Positions 26,619-35,672 of a stretch of 64,000 bases of DNA are shown here, piece by piece; position 1 is the stretch's first letter, and each line of letters starts with the position of its first letter. A program made the translations under genes and the position numbers. The notes under the pieces are model-generated. The model was not told the DNA's origin, searched no databases, and was given only the letters and a program-made list of their open reading frames with translations. Origin of the DNA: UBA2040 sp041751955. GTDB lineage: Bacteria; Bacteroidota; Bacteroidia; Flavobacteriales_D; Crocinitomicaceae. The stretch lies in contig JBGSIB010000057.1 of NCBI GenBank assembly GCA_041751955.1, positions 1 through 64,000 on the forward strand, in the 5' to 3' direction.

Positions 26619-28496
26619 ATGGTAAAGTACTCTTTTGTTCTCTTGATGTTTCTTTTTAGTCTAACGGCTATGTCACAAGTTGCTAAATCTGTGAATGGAA
26701 CAGTCATTGACTTGAAAACGAAACGAACTTTGGACGACATTGAAGTCCAATTGAAGAATAAAAGTGATCAATCTGTTTTTACCACAAAAACAGATGAAGA
26801 GGGTCGTTTTGATTTCAAAAACATTCCTCTAGGAAACTATACCTTCAACGTTACCGATGGAGATTATAATCCTAATCCATTTCCAGTAACACTGGACTCA
26901 GCCCACCTTGATCATTTCACGTTTGGATCACCGATTACAACTTCGCTTGAAGTTAGTTGGATGTTCAACTGGGGCGACAGTGGCGATCAAGAACATTATT
27001 GGTCACATTTCACGGCAAAAATAATTTTGATCATTTATGCGTTTTGTCTTGTCCTTATTTTCTTTTATAGTGTTTTACAAGTTTCATTGGCCATCACGTA
27101 CGCCAGAAACAGAAAGAAAAAAGCAGCCGAAGTTCACCCTTTATTAGACGATGCCAACGCACCTTTCGTTACTGTTCAATTGCCCATGTACAATGAATTG
27201 TATGTTGCCGAACGTATCATCGAAAAAGCAGCAGAATTTGACTATCCTTGGGACAAAATGCAAATTCAGGTCTTGGACGATTCAACTGACGAAACGGTTG
27301 ATGTAATTGCCAAAAAAGTTGCCGAAATTGCAGCAAGAGGAATTAATATTCAACATGTTCACCGTACGGACCGAACAGGTTACAAAGCTGGAGCTTTAGA
27401 TGCAGCAATGGATCAAGTACAAGGTGATTTCATCGCCATTTTTGATGCCGATTTCGTTCCTGAAAAAGATTGGTTACGCAACGCAATGGCCTATTTCACC
27501 GATGATAATATTGGTGTTGTACAAACGCGCTGGGGACATTTGAACAAAGATTATTCTTTGTTGACTGAACTGCAAGCTTTTGGTTTGAACGGACACTTTG
27601 CCATTGAGCAAGGAGGACGAACAGCGAGTGGACACTTCATCAATTTCAATGGAACTGGTGGAGTTTGGCGCAGAACGTGTATCGAAGATGCAGGTGGTTG
27701 GGAACACGATACCTTGACAGAAGATTTGGATTTGAGTTACCGTGCCCAATTGAAAGGTTGGAAATTCAAATATTGTGAGCACATTATCGCACCAGCCGAA
27801 TTACCGATTACCATGTCTGCATTGAAAAACCAACAACATCGTTGGATGAAAGGTGGAGCAGAGTGTTTTATCAAAATGTGGAAAACCATTTTATTGGCCA
27901 AAGGTGTGAAAACTTCCGATAAAATTCATGGACTTTCGCATCTTTTCAACTCATCTGTATTTGTTTTCATCTTGACTTTGAGTTTGTTGTCGCTTCCTGT
28001 TTTGCACATCAAAGACAGTTTCGAAGACTTGAATGCTTTCATCGCAATTGGGTCGGTATTCATCTTGTCAACCATATTCTTGATGTATTACTATTGGATG
28101 TCTTTCCGCGATAAAACAGAGAATACCTTGAAGTCTTTTGGTCGCTTTCTGGTTCGATTCTTCCAGTTCTTAATCGTTTCCATGGGACTTTCGCTGTCCA
28201 ACACAGTTGCGGTAATCGAAGGTTATTTGGGCATCAAAAGTTCATTTGTACGTACACCAAAATTCAATGTTTTGAAGAAAGGTGAAAAAATGAAAGCTAA
28301 CAAATACGATAAGAAAAGTTTGAATATCATTAACATTGGAGAGCTTTTCCTTTTCCTTTTATTCGGTTTTACTGCTGTCAACAGAGCGATCTACGGCGAT
28401 TTAGGAATGGTTCCTTTCCACGCCATGCTTGCCATCGGATACGGCGTTGTATTTTATCATACCGTTAAAGAGCTTCGCCAATCCAATCGAGGATAA
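26619..28496 (+). CDS. Cellulose-synthase-like GT2 with N-terminal carboxypeptidase-regulatory-like domain
   Basis: About 625 residues from ATG 26619; a TTG nine codons earlier is less likely. The order is signal peptide/first helix (VLLMFLFSLTAMSQ), a carboxypeptidase-regulatory-like (Ig-fold) domain at about 20-110 (VNGTVIDLKTKRTLDD, GRFDFKNIPLGNY), one helix near 140, a cytosolic GT2 domain with DDSTDETVD, FDADFVPEKDW and TEDLDLSYRA, the QQHRW motif (QxxRW) near 410, and C-terminal membrane helices. It is a processive-type or lipid-linked beta-glycosyltransferase at the inner membrane. Fusion of an outward Ig-like domain is unusual. Confidence 0.88.
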   Translation: MVKYSFVLLMFLFSLTAMSQVAKSVNGTVIDLKTKRTLDDIEVQLKNKSDQSVFTTKTDEEGRFDFKNIPLGNYTFNVTDGDYNPNPFPVTLDSAHLDHFTFGSPITTSLEVSWMFNWGDSGDQEHYWSHFTAKIILIIYAFCLVLIFFYSVLQVSLAITYARNRKKKAAEVHPLLDDANAPFVTVQLPMYNELYVAERIIEKAAEFDYPWDKMQIQVLDDSTDETVDVIAKKVAEIAARGINIQHVHRTDRTGYKAGALDAAMDQVQGDFIAIFDADFVPEKDWLRNAMAYFTDDNIGVVQTRWGHLNKDYSLLTELQAFGLNGHFAIEQGGRTASGHFINFNGTGGVWRRTCIEDAGGWEHDTLTEDLDLSYRAQLKGWKFKYCEHIIAPAELPITMSALKNQQHRWMKGGAECFIKMWKTILLAKGVKTSDKIHGLSHLFNSSVFVFILTLSLLSLPVLHIKDSFEDLNAFIAIGSVFILSTIFLMYYYWMSFRDKTENTLKSFGRFLVRFFQFLIVSMGLSLSNTVAVIEGYLGIKSSFVRTPKFNVLKKGEKMKANKYDKKSLNIINIGELFLFLLFGFTAVNRAIYGDLGMVPFHAMLAIGYGVVFYHTVKELRQSNRG

Positions 28497-28498
28497 TT

Positions 28499-29848
28499 TT
28501 GAGCACCACAGTCAGAAGAAATAGCATCTTTTTACTGGCTTGGATTGCACTTTCAGTTTGCATTTTCTTTTTGACTCAATTGAGTCAATCTCGGGATCTT
28601 GTGCTGGTTTCTATTCTCTATTCCTGTGGCTTCTTAAGTTATCTGTGTATTCTTTTTTATGCGCATCATTTTCCCAAAAAAGTACTGTACGGCGGAACGC
28701 TTTTCGTTGCTTTACTGTGTTTTCTGCAGTTTCCCTATTTGTCGAATGATTTTTATCGCTTTTTGTGGGACGGAGAAATGATTCAAATAGGTATAAATCC
28801 CTATGATTTTACACCAGAACAATTCATCCAAACCCATACCATTCAAAACTGCTACATGCTGGATTTGTATGGTGGAATGGGAAATTTATCGCGGATGAAC
28901 TACAGCTGTTACCCAACTGGAAATCAATTTTACTTTTTCCTTTCAACTTTGTTTTCAAACGATCTCGCGACAAATATTTTGATGATGCGCTTGAGCCTGC
29001 TCATCACGTCAATTGTGGGAATAATCTATTTAGAAAAGTTGCTCTTGCTCTTTCAGTTTCAAGTCAAACGAGTTTTCATTTTTTTATTGAATCCGCTCAT
29101 AATCATAGAATCTTTCGCAAATGTTCATTTTGAACTGGTCATGGTCTGTTTTCTTATTCTATCCCTCTATTTTCTTTTGACCAAAAAGTTACTCCTGTCT
29201 GCCCTATTTTTCGCTGTTAGCATTCATATCAAACTGATTCCATTGGTTTTATTGCCTTTTGTGCTTCCTTATCTTTCAAGAAATAAGTCTCTGAAATTCT
29301 ATACTTACGTTGGTGTGTTCACCTTTCTACTGTTCATCGTATTTATTCGCCCAGACAACGTAGGAAATTTCTTCATGAGCCTCAAACTCTATTTCAAACA
29401 ATTTGAGTTCAATTCCTTTGTGCTTTATCCTTATTTACAGTATGGCATGGAAAAATACGGTTGGAATCTGTATTACTTGTACAGCCCACGGTTGGCCAAA
29501 CTGGCGCTTCTTCTCATAGTTGCCATCGCTTGGAATAGAAAAAAAATAGACGCTAAAGACATGTTGAGAAGAATGTTTCTAGGCATTATGGCGTATTATT
29601 TCCTGACCAGCACTGTGCATCCTTGGTATTGGATTCTTCCTTTGAGTTTAACGATTTTCCATTTTTCTTGGAGCTTGATATTCATGAGCCTGTTCGCGAT
29701 TTTTTCCTACGGAATTTACATGTACGGCAATCACTCCGAATACAGAGATGTGCTCACAGCCATTAATTTGCTCTTACTTGGACTTTTCTGTTTGGAAACT
29801 TTTCGCCCACAGTTGTTTAGAAAAATACAACTACCGATTTTACATTAG
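28499..29848 (+). CDS. Multi-pass GT-C type mannosyltransferase-like protein
   Basis: 449 residues with at least ten hydrophobic helices. A conserved periplasmic loop reads YLSNDFYRFLWDGEMIQIGINPYDF (given in parts: SNDFYRFLWDG, GINPYDF), the acidic motif of GT-C enzymes using polyprenyl-phosphate sugar donors (GT87/DUF2029-like). The TTG start at 28499 follows the GT2 stop directly; no earlier ATG exists. In context it may use the lipid-linked sugar from the 25883 enzyme. The end overlaps the convergent yidD by four bases. Confidence 0.75.
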   Translation: MSTTVRRNSIFLLAWIALSVCIFFLTQLSQSRDLVLVSILYSCGFLSYLCILFYAHHFPKKVLYGGTLFVALLCFLQFPYLSNDFYRFLWDGEMIQIGINPYDFTPEQFIQTHTIQNCYMLDLYGGMGNLSRMNYSCYPTGNQFYFFLSTLFSNDLATNILMMRLSLLITSIVGIIYLEKLLLLFQFQVKRVFIFLLNPLIIIESFANVHFELVMVCFLILSLYFLLTKKLLLSALFFAVSIHIKLIPLVLLPFVLPYLSRNKSLKFYTYVGVFTFLLFIVFIRPDNVGNFFMSLKLYFKQFEFNSFVLYPYLQYGMEKYGWNLYYLYSPRLAKLALLLIVAIAWNRKKIDAKDMLRRMFLGIMAYYFLTSTVHPWYWILPLSLTIFHFSWSLIFMSLFAIFSYGIYMYGNHSEYRDVLTAINLLLLGLFCLETFRPQLFRKIQLPILH

Positions 29849-30093
29849 ACTTTCTTTTTCTTCTCAGGCACAGGGTCATACCCCATTCCACCCCAGGGAT
29901 GACATCTTGAAATCCTGCGAATAGCCAAATAAGTTCCTACAAATATTCCGCGTTTTTTTATGGCCTCGGTTGCGTAGTGTGAACAGGTCGGTTCATACCG
30001 GCAGGAGGCTGGCCAAATAGGACTCAAAACATACTGATAAATCTTGATGGCGAAAAGGAACGGAAATTGTATGATCTTCTTTAAAATGTTCAT
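29845..30093 (-). CDS. yidD: Membrane protein insertion efficiency factor YidD
   Basis: 82 residues, full length. A hydrophobic amphipathic N-terminus is followed by SPIWPASCRYEPTCSHYATEAI and the signature CHPWGGMGYDPVP. It assists YidC-dependent membrane insertion near the Sec machinery. It stands alone here rather than beside rnpA or yidC. It is convergent with the mannosyltransferase-like gene and ends with a Lys tract. Confidence 0.97.
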   Translation of the reverse strand: MNILKKIIQFPFLFAIKIYQYVLSPIWPASCRYEPTCSHYATEAIKKRGIFVGTYLAIRRISRCHPWGGMGYDPVPEKKKKV

Positions 30094-30203
30094 TTTGGAC
30101 AGAAAAACGCTATCAAAAAGTTAAAAAACGATCATTTCGCGTTAAAAACGTAACGTTTTATCCAAAATTACATATATTTAAGGACCTGCAATACAATAAA
30201 CCC

Positions 30204-31151
30204 ATGCGAAAATTAATTTTCTCCTTACTCTTCATTAGTCCTAGTATAGGATATGGACAAGTATCACACGATTATTCCGACGAACAAGTTGAAGTGCAAA
30301 TGAATCACCATTTTGGGGTCATCATGGGTGCGCACAAACTTTATGAGGACCAATGGAGTGAATTAGCTCAACCTGTTTTTTGGAAACAAGTGATGACCAT
30401 GTCGCCCGACTCTGTATTGATCAATGTAGCGGAAACCAGACAAATCATGTGTAAAATGTCGATGGGTGATTGGCAATCGCTAGGAACGAAGGGCAAGGAA
30501 ACTTTTAAAGATGACCTTCGCGCTGAGTATGGTATTACTGCGGATAAGGAAATTTACGTTACTTCAGGCAAAAGTGATTTCTATAAATTTGATGTCGTAT
30601 ATCCTGATCTTTCGAAGGGAATTGATGCTTTTGAAAGAGCAGGTGTTGATCCGTGGTATGCACAAGCTATTCTATTGATTGAAAGTCCAGGGCAATTAAA
30701 AATGTCGAGAACGGGCGCTTACGGTGCTTTTCAGTTGATGCCAAGTGTGGCAAGAGCACAAGGCTTGACCGTTAGTAAATATAGAGACGATCGAACGGAT
30801 TTTGATAAATCTGCATATGGTGCATCTCGTTTGATTTCACGAATTTGTATACCTGAAGCAAAAAAGATTTTGGACGCACACAACATCGAATACAAAGAAT
30901 CAGATGTTTGGTTTCGCTTGTTCGTTTTGCATATTTATCATGCCGGAGCCAGCAATGTCGCAGCCGTAGTTCGAAAAATAAATCCCAACGAAGGCGGACA
31001 AGAGTTGATCAAAGAAATGTGGCAAAATAAAGCGGCTTCTTTTGGGAACAATTCTCAAAATTACTCGCAAATTGCCTTAGCCTCCCAGCTGATATTGCAC
31101 GAAATGGTGCAAAGCGAATGTCAGGAAATTTATTTCTGTCGGTTTCCCTAA
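30204..31151 (+). CDS. Lytic transglycosylase SLT-domain protein
   Basis: 315 residues with a signal peptide (LIFSLLFISPSIGYGQ). The SLT/LysM-type muramidase domain shows the catalytic-Glu context AILLIESPGQLKMSRTGAYG near residues 155-175, FQLMPSVARAQGL, and the later LHIYHAGASNVAAV. It cleaves the glycan strand of peptidoglycan in the periplasm with formation of 1,6-anhydroMurNAc. The acceptor Glu is present. No neighbours in the same direction. Confidence 0.87.
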   Translation: MRKLIFSLLFISPSIGYGQVSHDYSDEQVEVQMNHHFGVIMGAHKLYEDQWSELAQPVFWKQVMTMSPDSVLINVAETRQIMCKMSMGDWQSLGTKGKETFKDDLRAEYGITADKEIYVTSGKSDFYKFDVVYPDLSKGIDAFERAGVDPWYAQAILLIESPGQLKMSRTGAYGAFQLMPSVARAQGLTVSKYRDDRTDFDKSAYGASRLISRICIPEAKKILDAHNIEYKESDVWFRLFVLHIYHAGASNVAAVVRKINPNEGGQELIKEMWQNKAASFGNNSQNYSQIALASQLILHEMVQSECQEIYFCRFP

Positions 31152-31619
31152 ATACAGGTTCATCTTTTCTTGGTGAGTATTGTAAAAATAACCGGGATTA
31201 AGCGGATTCAAGGATTTTCAGGATATCTAGTTCTAAATCCCTTAATGTTGTTTTGATGCACAACACACTTTAGACACTTCAACAAAAGAAATTTCTTTTG
31301 GTATTCAAAAGCTGGATAATTTTGAAAAATTCAGGGATTTAGAAAAACTTGATGCTGTTATTGTGCGAAAATTTAGAATCAAACTTAGCGGTTTTTTTAA
31401 GACCAAATCCAATAAGATGAAGTACTCCTTAACGCCACAGGCGACCTAAATTCTTTGACCCACGTCAATCACAAAACACTTAATTCCTTAATCTCTTAAT
31501 GTTTGAATCATTCCGAAACGATCACCATTTTTCATAGGCAATTGTCCTGCTGGATAAATTAAACATTTAGGAGTTTAGAAGGTTGATTTATTCTCTTATC
31601 CCTCCTAATTACCAGATTT
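31152..31619. other. Intergenic region with short repeats and a weak open stretch
   Basis: About 470 bases. At 31195-31228, GGATT units recur (GGGATTAAGCGGATTCAAGG, then GGATTTTCAGGAT), a degenerate dispersed-repeat type. From about 31244 to TAA at 31447-31449 the + strand is open without a start codon (TKEISFGIQKLDNFEKF, VRKFRIKLSGFFKTK), which may be a gene remnant. Nothing else was seen. Confidence 0.4.
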
Positions 31620-31991
31620 TTACTTGACGACGAATTTAATCGAAACAGAATTCACACAATGACGGGTATTTTTGGCTGTGAAACGCTCCCCTTCGAAAAC
31701 GTGACCCAAATGTCCTTTGCAATTTTTGCAGATGATTTCCACACGACGTCCATCGGCATCGGGCACGCGCTCCACAAACTCTGAAGCATCATCAAACGAT
31801 GGCCAACCGCAGCCTGAATCAAATTTATCCTCAGATGTATACAAAGGCGCTTCGCATTGACGACACACAAAAGTACCTTCCGCTTTGAATTTATTGTACT
31901 CGCCCGTTCCTGGGTATTCCGTTCCCTTGCTAAGGATGACGCGTTGTTCATCCTTTGAGAGTTGATTCCAATTTTCTTTGTCTTTTAACAT
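31620..31991 (-). CDS. msrB: Peptide-methionine (R)-S-oxide reductase
   Basis: 123 residues from the ATG complementary to 31989-31991, chosen because MLKDKENWNQLSKDEQ is the normal N-terminus; the frame extends further without family similarity. Zinc ligands are CRQC and CKNC, the substrate-binding region is GCGWPSFDDA and the catalytic Cys is in TRHCVNSVSIKF. It reduces methionine-R-sulfoxide using thioredoxin. It is divergent from the CDF exporter; their starts are 70 bases apart. Confidence 0.95.
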   Translation of the reverse strand: MLKDKENWNQLSKDEQRVILSKGTEYPGTGEYNKFKAEGTFVCRQCEAPLYTSEDKFDSGCGWPSFDDASEFVERVPDADGRRVEIICKNCKGHLGHVFEGERFTAKNTRHCVNSVSIKFVVK

Positions 31992-32060
31992 AGATATAAA
32001 GCTACAAGTTTTATTAGAAAGCAATGGAACTAATGTATCTTTGAATACAAAAATATTCAA

Positions 32061-32936
32061 GTGTCCAAATCCCACGAAGAAATAGCATTAAAAACGACTT
32101 ACTATAGCTTGGTTTCCAACTTCTGCTTGGCAACTGCGAAGGGATTTGCTGGATTTTTCGGAAACTCTTATGCACTAATTGCTGATGCAATTGAATCAAT
32201 AACAGACGTTTTCGCTTCCCTATTGGTCTGGTTTGGAATAAAATATGCCAGTAAACCAGCTGATGAAAATCATCCATATGGACATGGTCGAATTGAACCG
32301 CTCATCACTTTTATCGTTGTTGGTTTACTTTTGGCATCTGCCCTATTCATTGCTCATGAAAGTATCTTAAATATTCAAACGCCACATGATTTGCCAAAAA
32401 GTTGGACACTTTACGTCTTGTTGTTGATTATTCTTTGGAAAGAACTGTCCTATCGATATGTTATGAAAAAAGGTAAAGAAACCAATAGTTCGTCCTTGAA
32501 AGCTGATGCTTGGCACCACCGCAGCGACGCAATAACTTCAGTGGCGGCTTTCGTTGGAATTTCTATTGCACTGTTTTTTGGAGAAGGCTATGAAATGGCA
32601 GATGATTGGGCAGCGCTTTTCGCTTCGACTTTCATCATTTACAACAGTTACAAAATTTTCCGTCCAGCATTAGGTGAAATCATGGACGAACATGTTTATG
32701 AAGATTTGGTGGCAGAAATCCGAAAAAAAGCCTTACAAGTAGATGGAATTATCACCACTGAAAAATGTTTTATCCGCAAATCGGGCATCAGATATCATGT
32801 GGATTTACACGCTGTAGTTGATGCGCAGGTGAGCGTTAAAGTTGGACATGATTTGTCCCATGAATTGAAGGATTTCCTCAAACGAGAGCTTCCTGAGCTT
32901 GGTCAAGTTTTGATTCATATCGAACCGTCAAAATAA
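32061..32936 (+). CDS. Cation diffusion facilitator transporter
   Basis: 291 residues, GTG start at 32061. Six hydrophobic helices; the helix-II motif is ALIADAIESITDVFAS and the helix-V motif is DAWHHRSDAITS, both with the metal-site Asp/His pattern; the loop NHPYGHGR is conserved between helices. The C-terminal cytosolic domain has RYHVDLHAVVDAQ. It exports Zn2+, Fe2+, Mn2+ or Co2+ in exchange for protons; the metal is not predictable here. Confidence 0.93.
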   Translation: MSKSHEEIALKTTYYSLVSNFCLATAKGFAGFFGNSYALIADAIESITDVFASLLVWFGIKYASKPADENHPYGHGRIEPLITFIVVGLLLASALFIAHESILNIQTPHDLPKSWTLYVLLLIILWKELSYRYVMKKGKETNSSSLKADAWHHRSDAITSVAAFVGISIALFFGEGYEMADDWAALFASTFIIYNSYKIFRPALGEIMDEHVYEDLVAEIRKKALQVDGIITTEKCFIRKSGIRYHVDLHAVVDAQVSVKVGHDLSHELKDFLKRELPELGQVLIHIEPSK

Positions 32937-32953
32937 ATACACTAAAATATCGT

Positions 32954-32961
32954 TACCTTTG
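32954..32961 (+). promoter_or_regulatory. -7 box for the 33009 lipoprotein gene
   Basis: TACCTTTG matches TAnnTTTG and lies 47 bases before ATG 33009. It is just 17 bases after the CDF gene stop, so the promoter is separate from that gene. A clear -33 TTTG was not seen. Confidence 0.5.
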
Positions 32962-33008
32962 CACGAGTCAATTTGACTCAATTTACCTTTTAAATTAAAT
33001 TAGAAAAA

Positions 33009-33443
33009 ATGAAAAACAAACTAAACCTTTTCGTTTTTCTATTTTTTATCGTGGCCTTTTTAGGAGCATGTAAAAAAGTGAAAACGAAAAACGTAGAAAA
33101 AGAAATTACCTCTGGAACTTGGAAAATCACGCAGTATACTGAAGATGGGGTAAGCGATAATCCACAATTTCAAAATTATACCTTCACCTTCAGCGATGGG
33201 GGAACTGTAACTGCGGTATATAATTCATTGACAATCTCCGGAACATGGTCAGTTAAGAAAGATAATAGCAATGATGATAGTGCTAGCGATGTTGATTTCG
33301 TACTAAATTTTCCTGCAACAGATGATTTCGATGAAATGAATGACGATTGGGACATTGTTAGTCAGTCTGACACAAAACTGGAACTCAAAGACGTTTCAGG
33401 AGGAAATGGCGGAACGGATTTGTTGACTTTCGAGAAGAAATAA
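33009..33443 (+). CDS. Small lipoprotein with lipocalin-like domain
   Basis: 144 residues. A lipoprotein signal ends at FLGAC (Cys 21), followed by beta-type strands (GTWKITQYTEDG, YTFTFSDGGTVTAV, GTWSVKKDN), the layout of Bacteroidota lipocalin-like lipoproteins. Function unknown; it is an outer-membrane or periplasmic-leaflet anchored protein. Asp/Asn-rich segment near residues 85-110. It has its own promoter and terminator, so is monocistronic. Confidence 0.8.
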   Translation: MKNKLNLFVFLFFIVAFLGACKKVKTKNVEKEITSGTWKITQYTEDGVSDNPQFQNYTFTFSDGGTVTAVYNSLTISGTWSVKKDNSNDDSASDVDFVLNFPATDDFDEMNDDWDIVSQSDTKLELKDVSGGNGGTDLLTFEKK

Positions 33444-33460
33444 AATAAAGCATACAAAGT

Positions 33461-33496
33461 AAAAAGGCTACTTCCGTAATGGAGGTAGCCTTTTTT
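33461..33496. terminator. Terminator between convergent lipoprotein genes
   Basis: The stem GGCTACTTCC (33466-33475) pairs with GGAGGTAGCC (33481-33490) with one bulged position, and is flanked by A5 and T6, so it can act in both directions. Confidence 0.85.
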
Positions 33497-33516
33497 AATG
33501 ATTGACAATTCGATGA

Positions 33517-34962
33517 TTAGATCGACAATTCCCCAATCTTCCCTTCAAACTCTTTGATCATATGCTTCACGGATTGTTTCAAGACATTTTCAGAATCGCT
33601 TTTCGTTTTTATCAAGATTTCTCCACCTTCTAATCCAAAAGAGAAGTTCATGTATTTCACCAATTCGATGAGTTTTTGAGCTCCTTCTAGATCAAAGGCT
33701 TTGGTGTCTACTTTTTCGAGATTGATAAATCCAGAAATGGCTGTTTTTCCAAAAGACTCGCAACCCTGTGGTATGTCGATTTTAGAACCTGAAACGGCTC
33801 CATACAAGGGTGAAGAAGCCCCTGAAATGCCTTTTTCGTCTATTTTTAGTACCATGGTTCCTTTGTTTAAAAAGTTTTGCGCCATATCTGCCATTGGTTT
33901 ACCGTTAGGACCAAATCCTGCATAAAATGTAAAGTCTGGAACGATTGCACCTGCTTTGGGTTCCCCGAACATAGCAAAAGCCATTTTTCCATTAACCAAA
34001 TTACTCACCTTCCCTCCTGCCATTACCATAGCCATTTGCAAAGGTCCGCCTTCATTCGCCAAAACTTGTTCAAATCCACCTGGATAGAAATCATCAACCC
34101 AAGCTTGCATTTTTTCCATATCTATATTCGTTGCGATAGCCATTTTAGGTTCACCTTGTCCAATTTGAGATCGAATAGAAGCGTTTGCGTCCGTTTTAAA
34201 CATTATACGTTTGGCTAGTTTGGCTGAGAATTCATTGTCTATAGCCACACGCATTTGACCTTTTTCAAAATGAATATTGGCTTGTCCGAAGGATTCTTTC
34301 ATCATATCGGCTAATTGGTCTTTTTTGTCTTGTGGTAGATTGGCAGTTACTTTATTTGCCGTCACAAATTGATTGTACAAATGCGTATTAATAGAAATAT
34401 CTCCTCTTTGAGCCAATAACTTAGCTCCATTTCCAGTCATTAAATCACCCGAAACCATTTCAAAAGCTTCTTTTGCCATCAATTGCTCATCAAATTCTTT
34501 CGATTGCGAGAAAAGAATCGCCAATTTGTTTTTTATTCCTACGGCTACATCGCCATCGCGAAAATATTGAATGCCGTTTTTTTCATCGAAGTCATAACCG
34601 TCTTTCATTAAGTTTTCTTTCAACTTATCGAAATCTTTGACCTCAGCAAACATATACGTTGTACCCGGATTTCCCTTTTCGAACGGTCCTTCCATCGCAA
34701 AATAGAAACCAGCATCTAGGTTCAATCCATCTTTCATTTTGTTCACTTGATCTTCAATAGCAACACCTATTTTTGGAATCGATTTGTATTCTGCCTTGTT
34801 TAAAATAGACATCACATCAATGGAACCAAAAACAATTACTTGGTCATTGTTTTGAATAAAGGCTGATGCGCTTTCTTCAAGACTTCTGTTCTCATCCTTT
34901 GAACAAGAAGAAATAACAAAAGTAAAAAGGACGATAAACGAGATTTTTAGGAACTGTTTCAT
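33517..34962 (-). CDS. DUF4836-like lipoprotein
   Basis: About 482 residues from the ATG complementary to 34960-34962 (MKQFLKISFIVLFTFVISSC), giving a lipobox with Cys 20. Another ATG at 34975-34977 is in frame. The body has the NDQVIVFGSIDVMSILNKAE opening and alternating beta segments (GYDFDEKNGIQYFRDGDVAV) typical of DUF4836 proteins of Bacteroidota. The -7 box at 34990-34997 gives a 20-base leader for 34962 but only about 8 for 34977. Its function is unknown; family members are envelope lipoproteins. Confidence 0.7.
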   Translation of the reverse strand: MKQFLKISFIVLFTFVISSCSKDENRSLEESASAFIQNNDQVIVFGSIDVMSILNKAEYKSIPKIGVAIEDQVNKMKDGLNLDAGFYFAMEGPFEKGNPGTTYMFAEVKDFDKLKENLMKDGYDFDEKNGIQYFRDGDVAVGIKNKLAILFSQSKEFDEQLMAKEAFEMVSGDLMTGNGAKLLAQRGDISINTHLYNQFVTANKVTANLPQDKKDQLADMMKESFGQANIHFEKGQMRVAIDNEFSAKLAKRIMFKTDANASIRSQIGQGEPKMAIATNIDMEKMQAWVDDFYPGGFEQVLANEGGPLQMAMVMAGGKVSNLVNGKMAFAMFGEPKAGAIVPDFTFYAGFGPNGKPMADMAQNFLNKGTMVLKIDEKGISGASSPLYGAVSGSKIDIPQGCESFGKTAISGFINLEKVDTKAFDLEGAQKLIELVKYMNFSFGLEGGEILIKTKSDSENVLKQSVKHMIKEFEGKIGELSI

Positions 34963-34989
34963 ACGTAATGTTTTCATTTTTATATGGGT

Positions 34990-34997
34990 CAAAAGTA
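34990..34997 (-). promoter_or_regulatory. -7 box for the DUF4836-like gene
   Basis: On the minus strand TACTTTTG matches TAnnTTTG. It is 13 bases upstream of one in-frame ATG (34977) and 28 upstream of the next (34962), and favours the latter. Confidence 0.45.
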
Positions 34998-35053
34998 AAA
35001 TTTTATTTCCAGTCTTAACACCATAATTGTGCCAAGTTACCTTAAATTTGCCC

Positions 35054-35620
35054 ATGCATTTTGTTGAACCTCATTTTCTATGGCGAGATTTCTATATCGC
35101 CGCCGAAGACCCTCAATCTCCGTTCTATGGGAACGTCTATTCTGAATTTGAATTTGAGAACAAAATCTACAACTATGTGATTCATCCGCAATGGGATTCC
35201 ATAGGTTCTGAAACGCTTTTTATAAAGGTTTTGTACATTGATTATGACGATCAATATGCGATTATCGAATTTATAGGCGAATGGAACGACGCGATAGAAA
35301 ACGATATCATGACCTTGAAGCGTGATATCATAGAACCTATTATGGAAACGGGCATCAACCAATTTATTTTAGTCGGCGAAAATGTTTTGAATTTCCATTA
35401 TTCAGATGAAAGTTATTACGAAGAATGGTTTGATGAGTTGGAAGAAGGTTGGGTTGCCATGGTGAATTTCCATGACCACGTGCTCAAAGAATTTTCGAAG
35501 ATTCACTTGGATCAATACTTTTTTAATGGTGGCGAATTAAACGATTTGGATTGGCGAACCTACACGCCCGATCAATTTTATTCCAAAGTAAAAGAAATCG
35601 TTGACGAAAGATTGGGATAA
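35054..35620 (+). CDS. Conserved hypothetical protein of Flavobacteriales type
   Basis: 188 residues, no signal peptide. ATG 35054 gives MHFVEPHFLWRDFYIAAEDP; the frame extends slightly upstream through the neighbour's leader but without a better start. Acidic, aromatic-rich sequence (YYEEWFDELEEGWVAMVNF). I do not recognise a family. The short divergent spacing (91 bases) from the DUF4836-like gene holds both promoters. It ends beside the terminator that serves the convergent cytochrome operon. Confidence 0.7.
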   Translation: MHFVEPHFLWRDFYIAAEDPQSPFYGNVYSEFEFENKIYNYVIHPQWDSIGSETLFIKVLYIDYDDQYAIIEFIGEWNDAIENDIMTLKRDIIEPIMETGINQFILVGENVLNFHYSDESYYEEWFDELEEGWVAMVNFHDHVLKEFSKIHLDQYFFNGGELNDLDWRTYTPDQFYSKVKEIVDERLG

Positions 35621-35653
35621 AAAAAATCCGATACCTCAGTGAAGCATCGGATT
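35619..35653 (-). terminator. Terminator of the cytochrome operon
   Basis: AATCCGAT (35625-35632) pairs with ATCGGATT (35646-35653) around a 13-base loop; on the minus strand a T-run follows (A8 at 35619-35626). It also overlaps the end of the + gene, where the trailing sequence is not T-rich. Confidence 0.8.
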
Positions 35654-35672
35654 CTATGATTTATCAATATTC

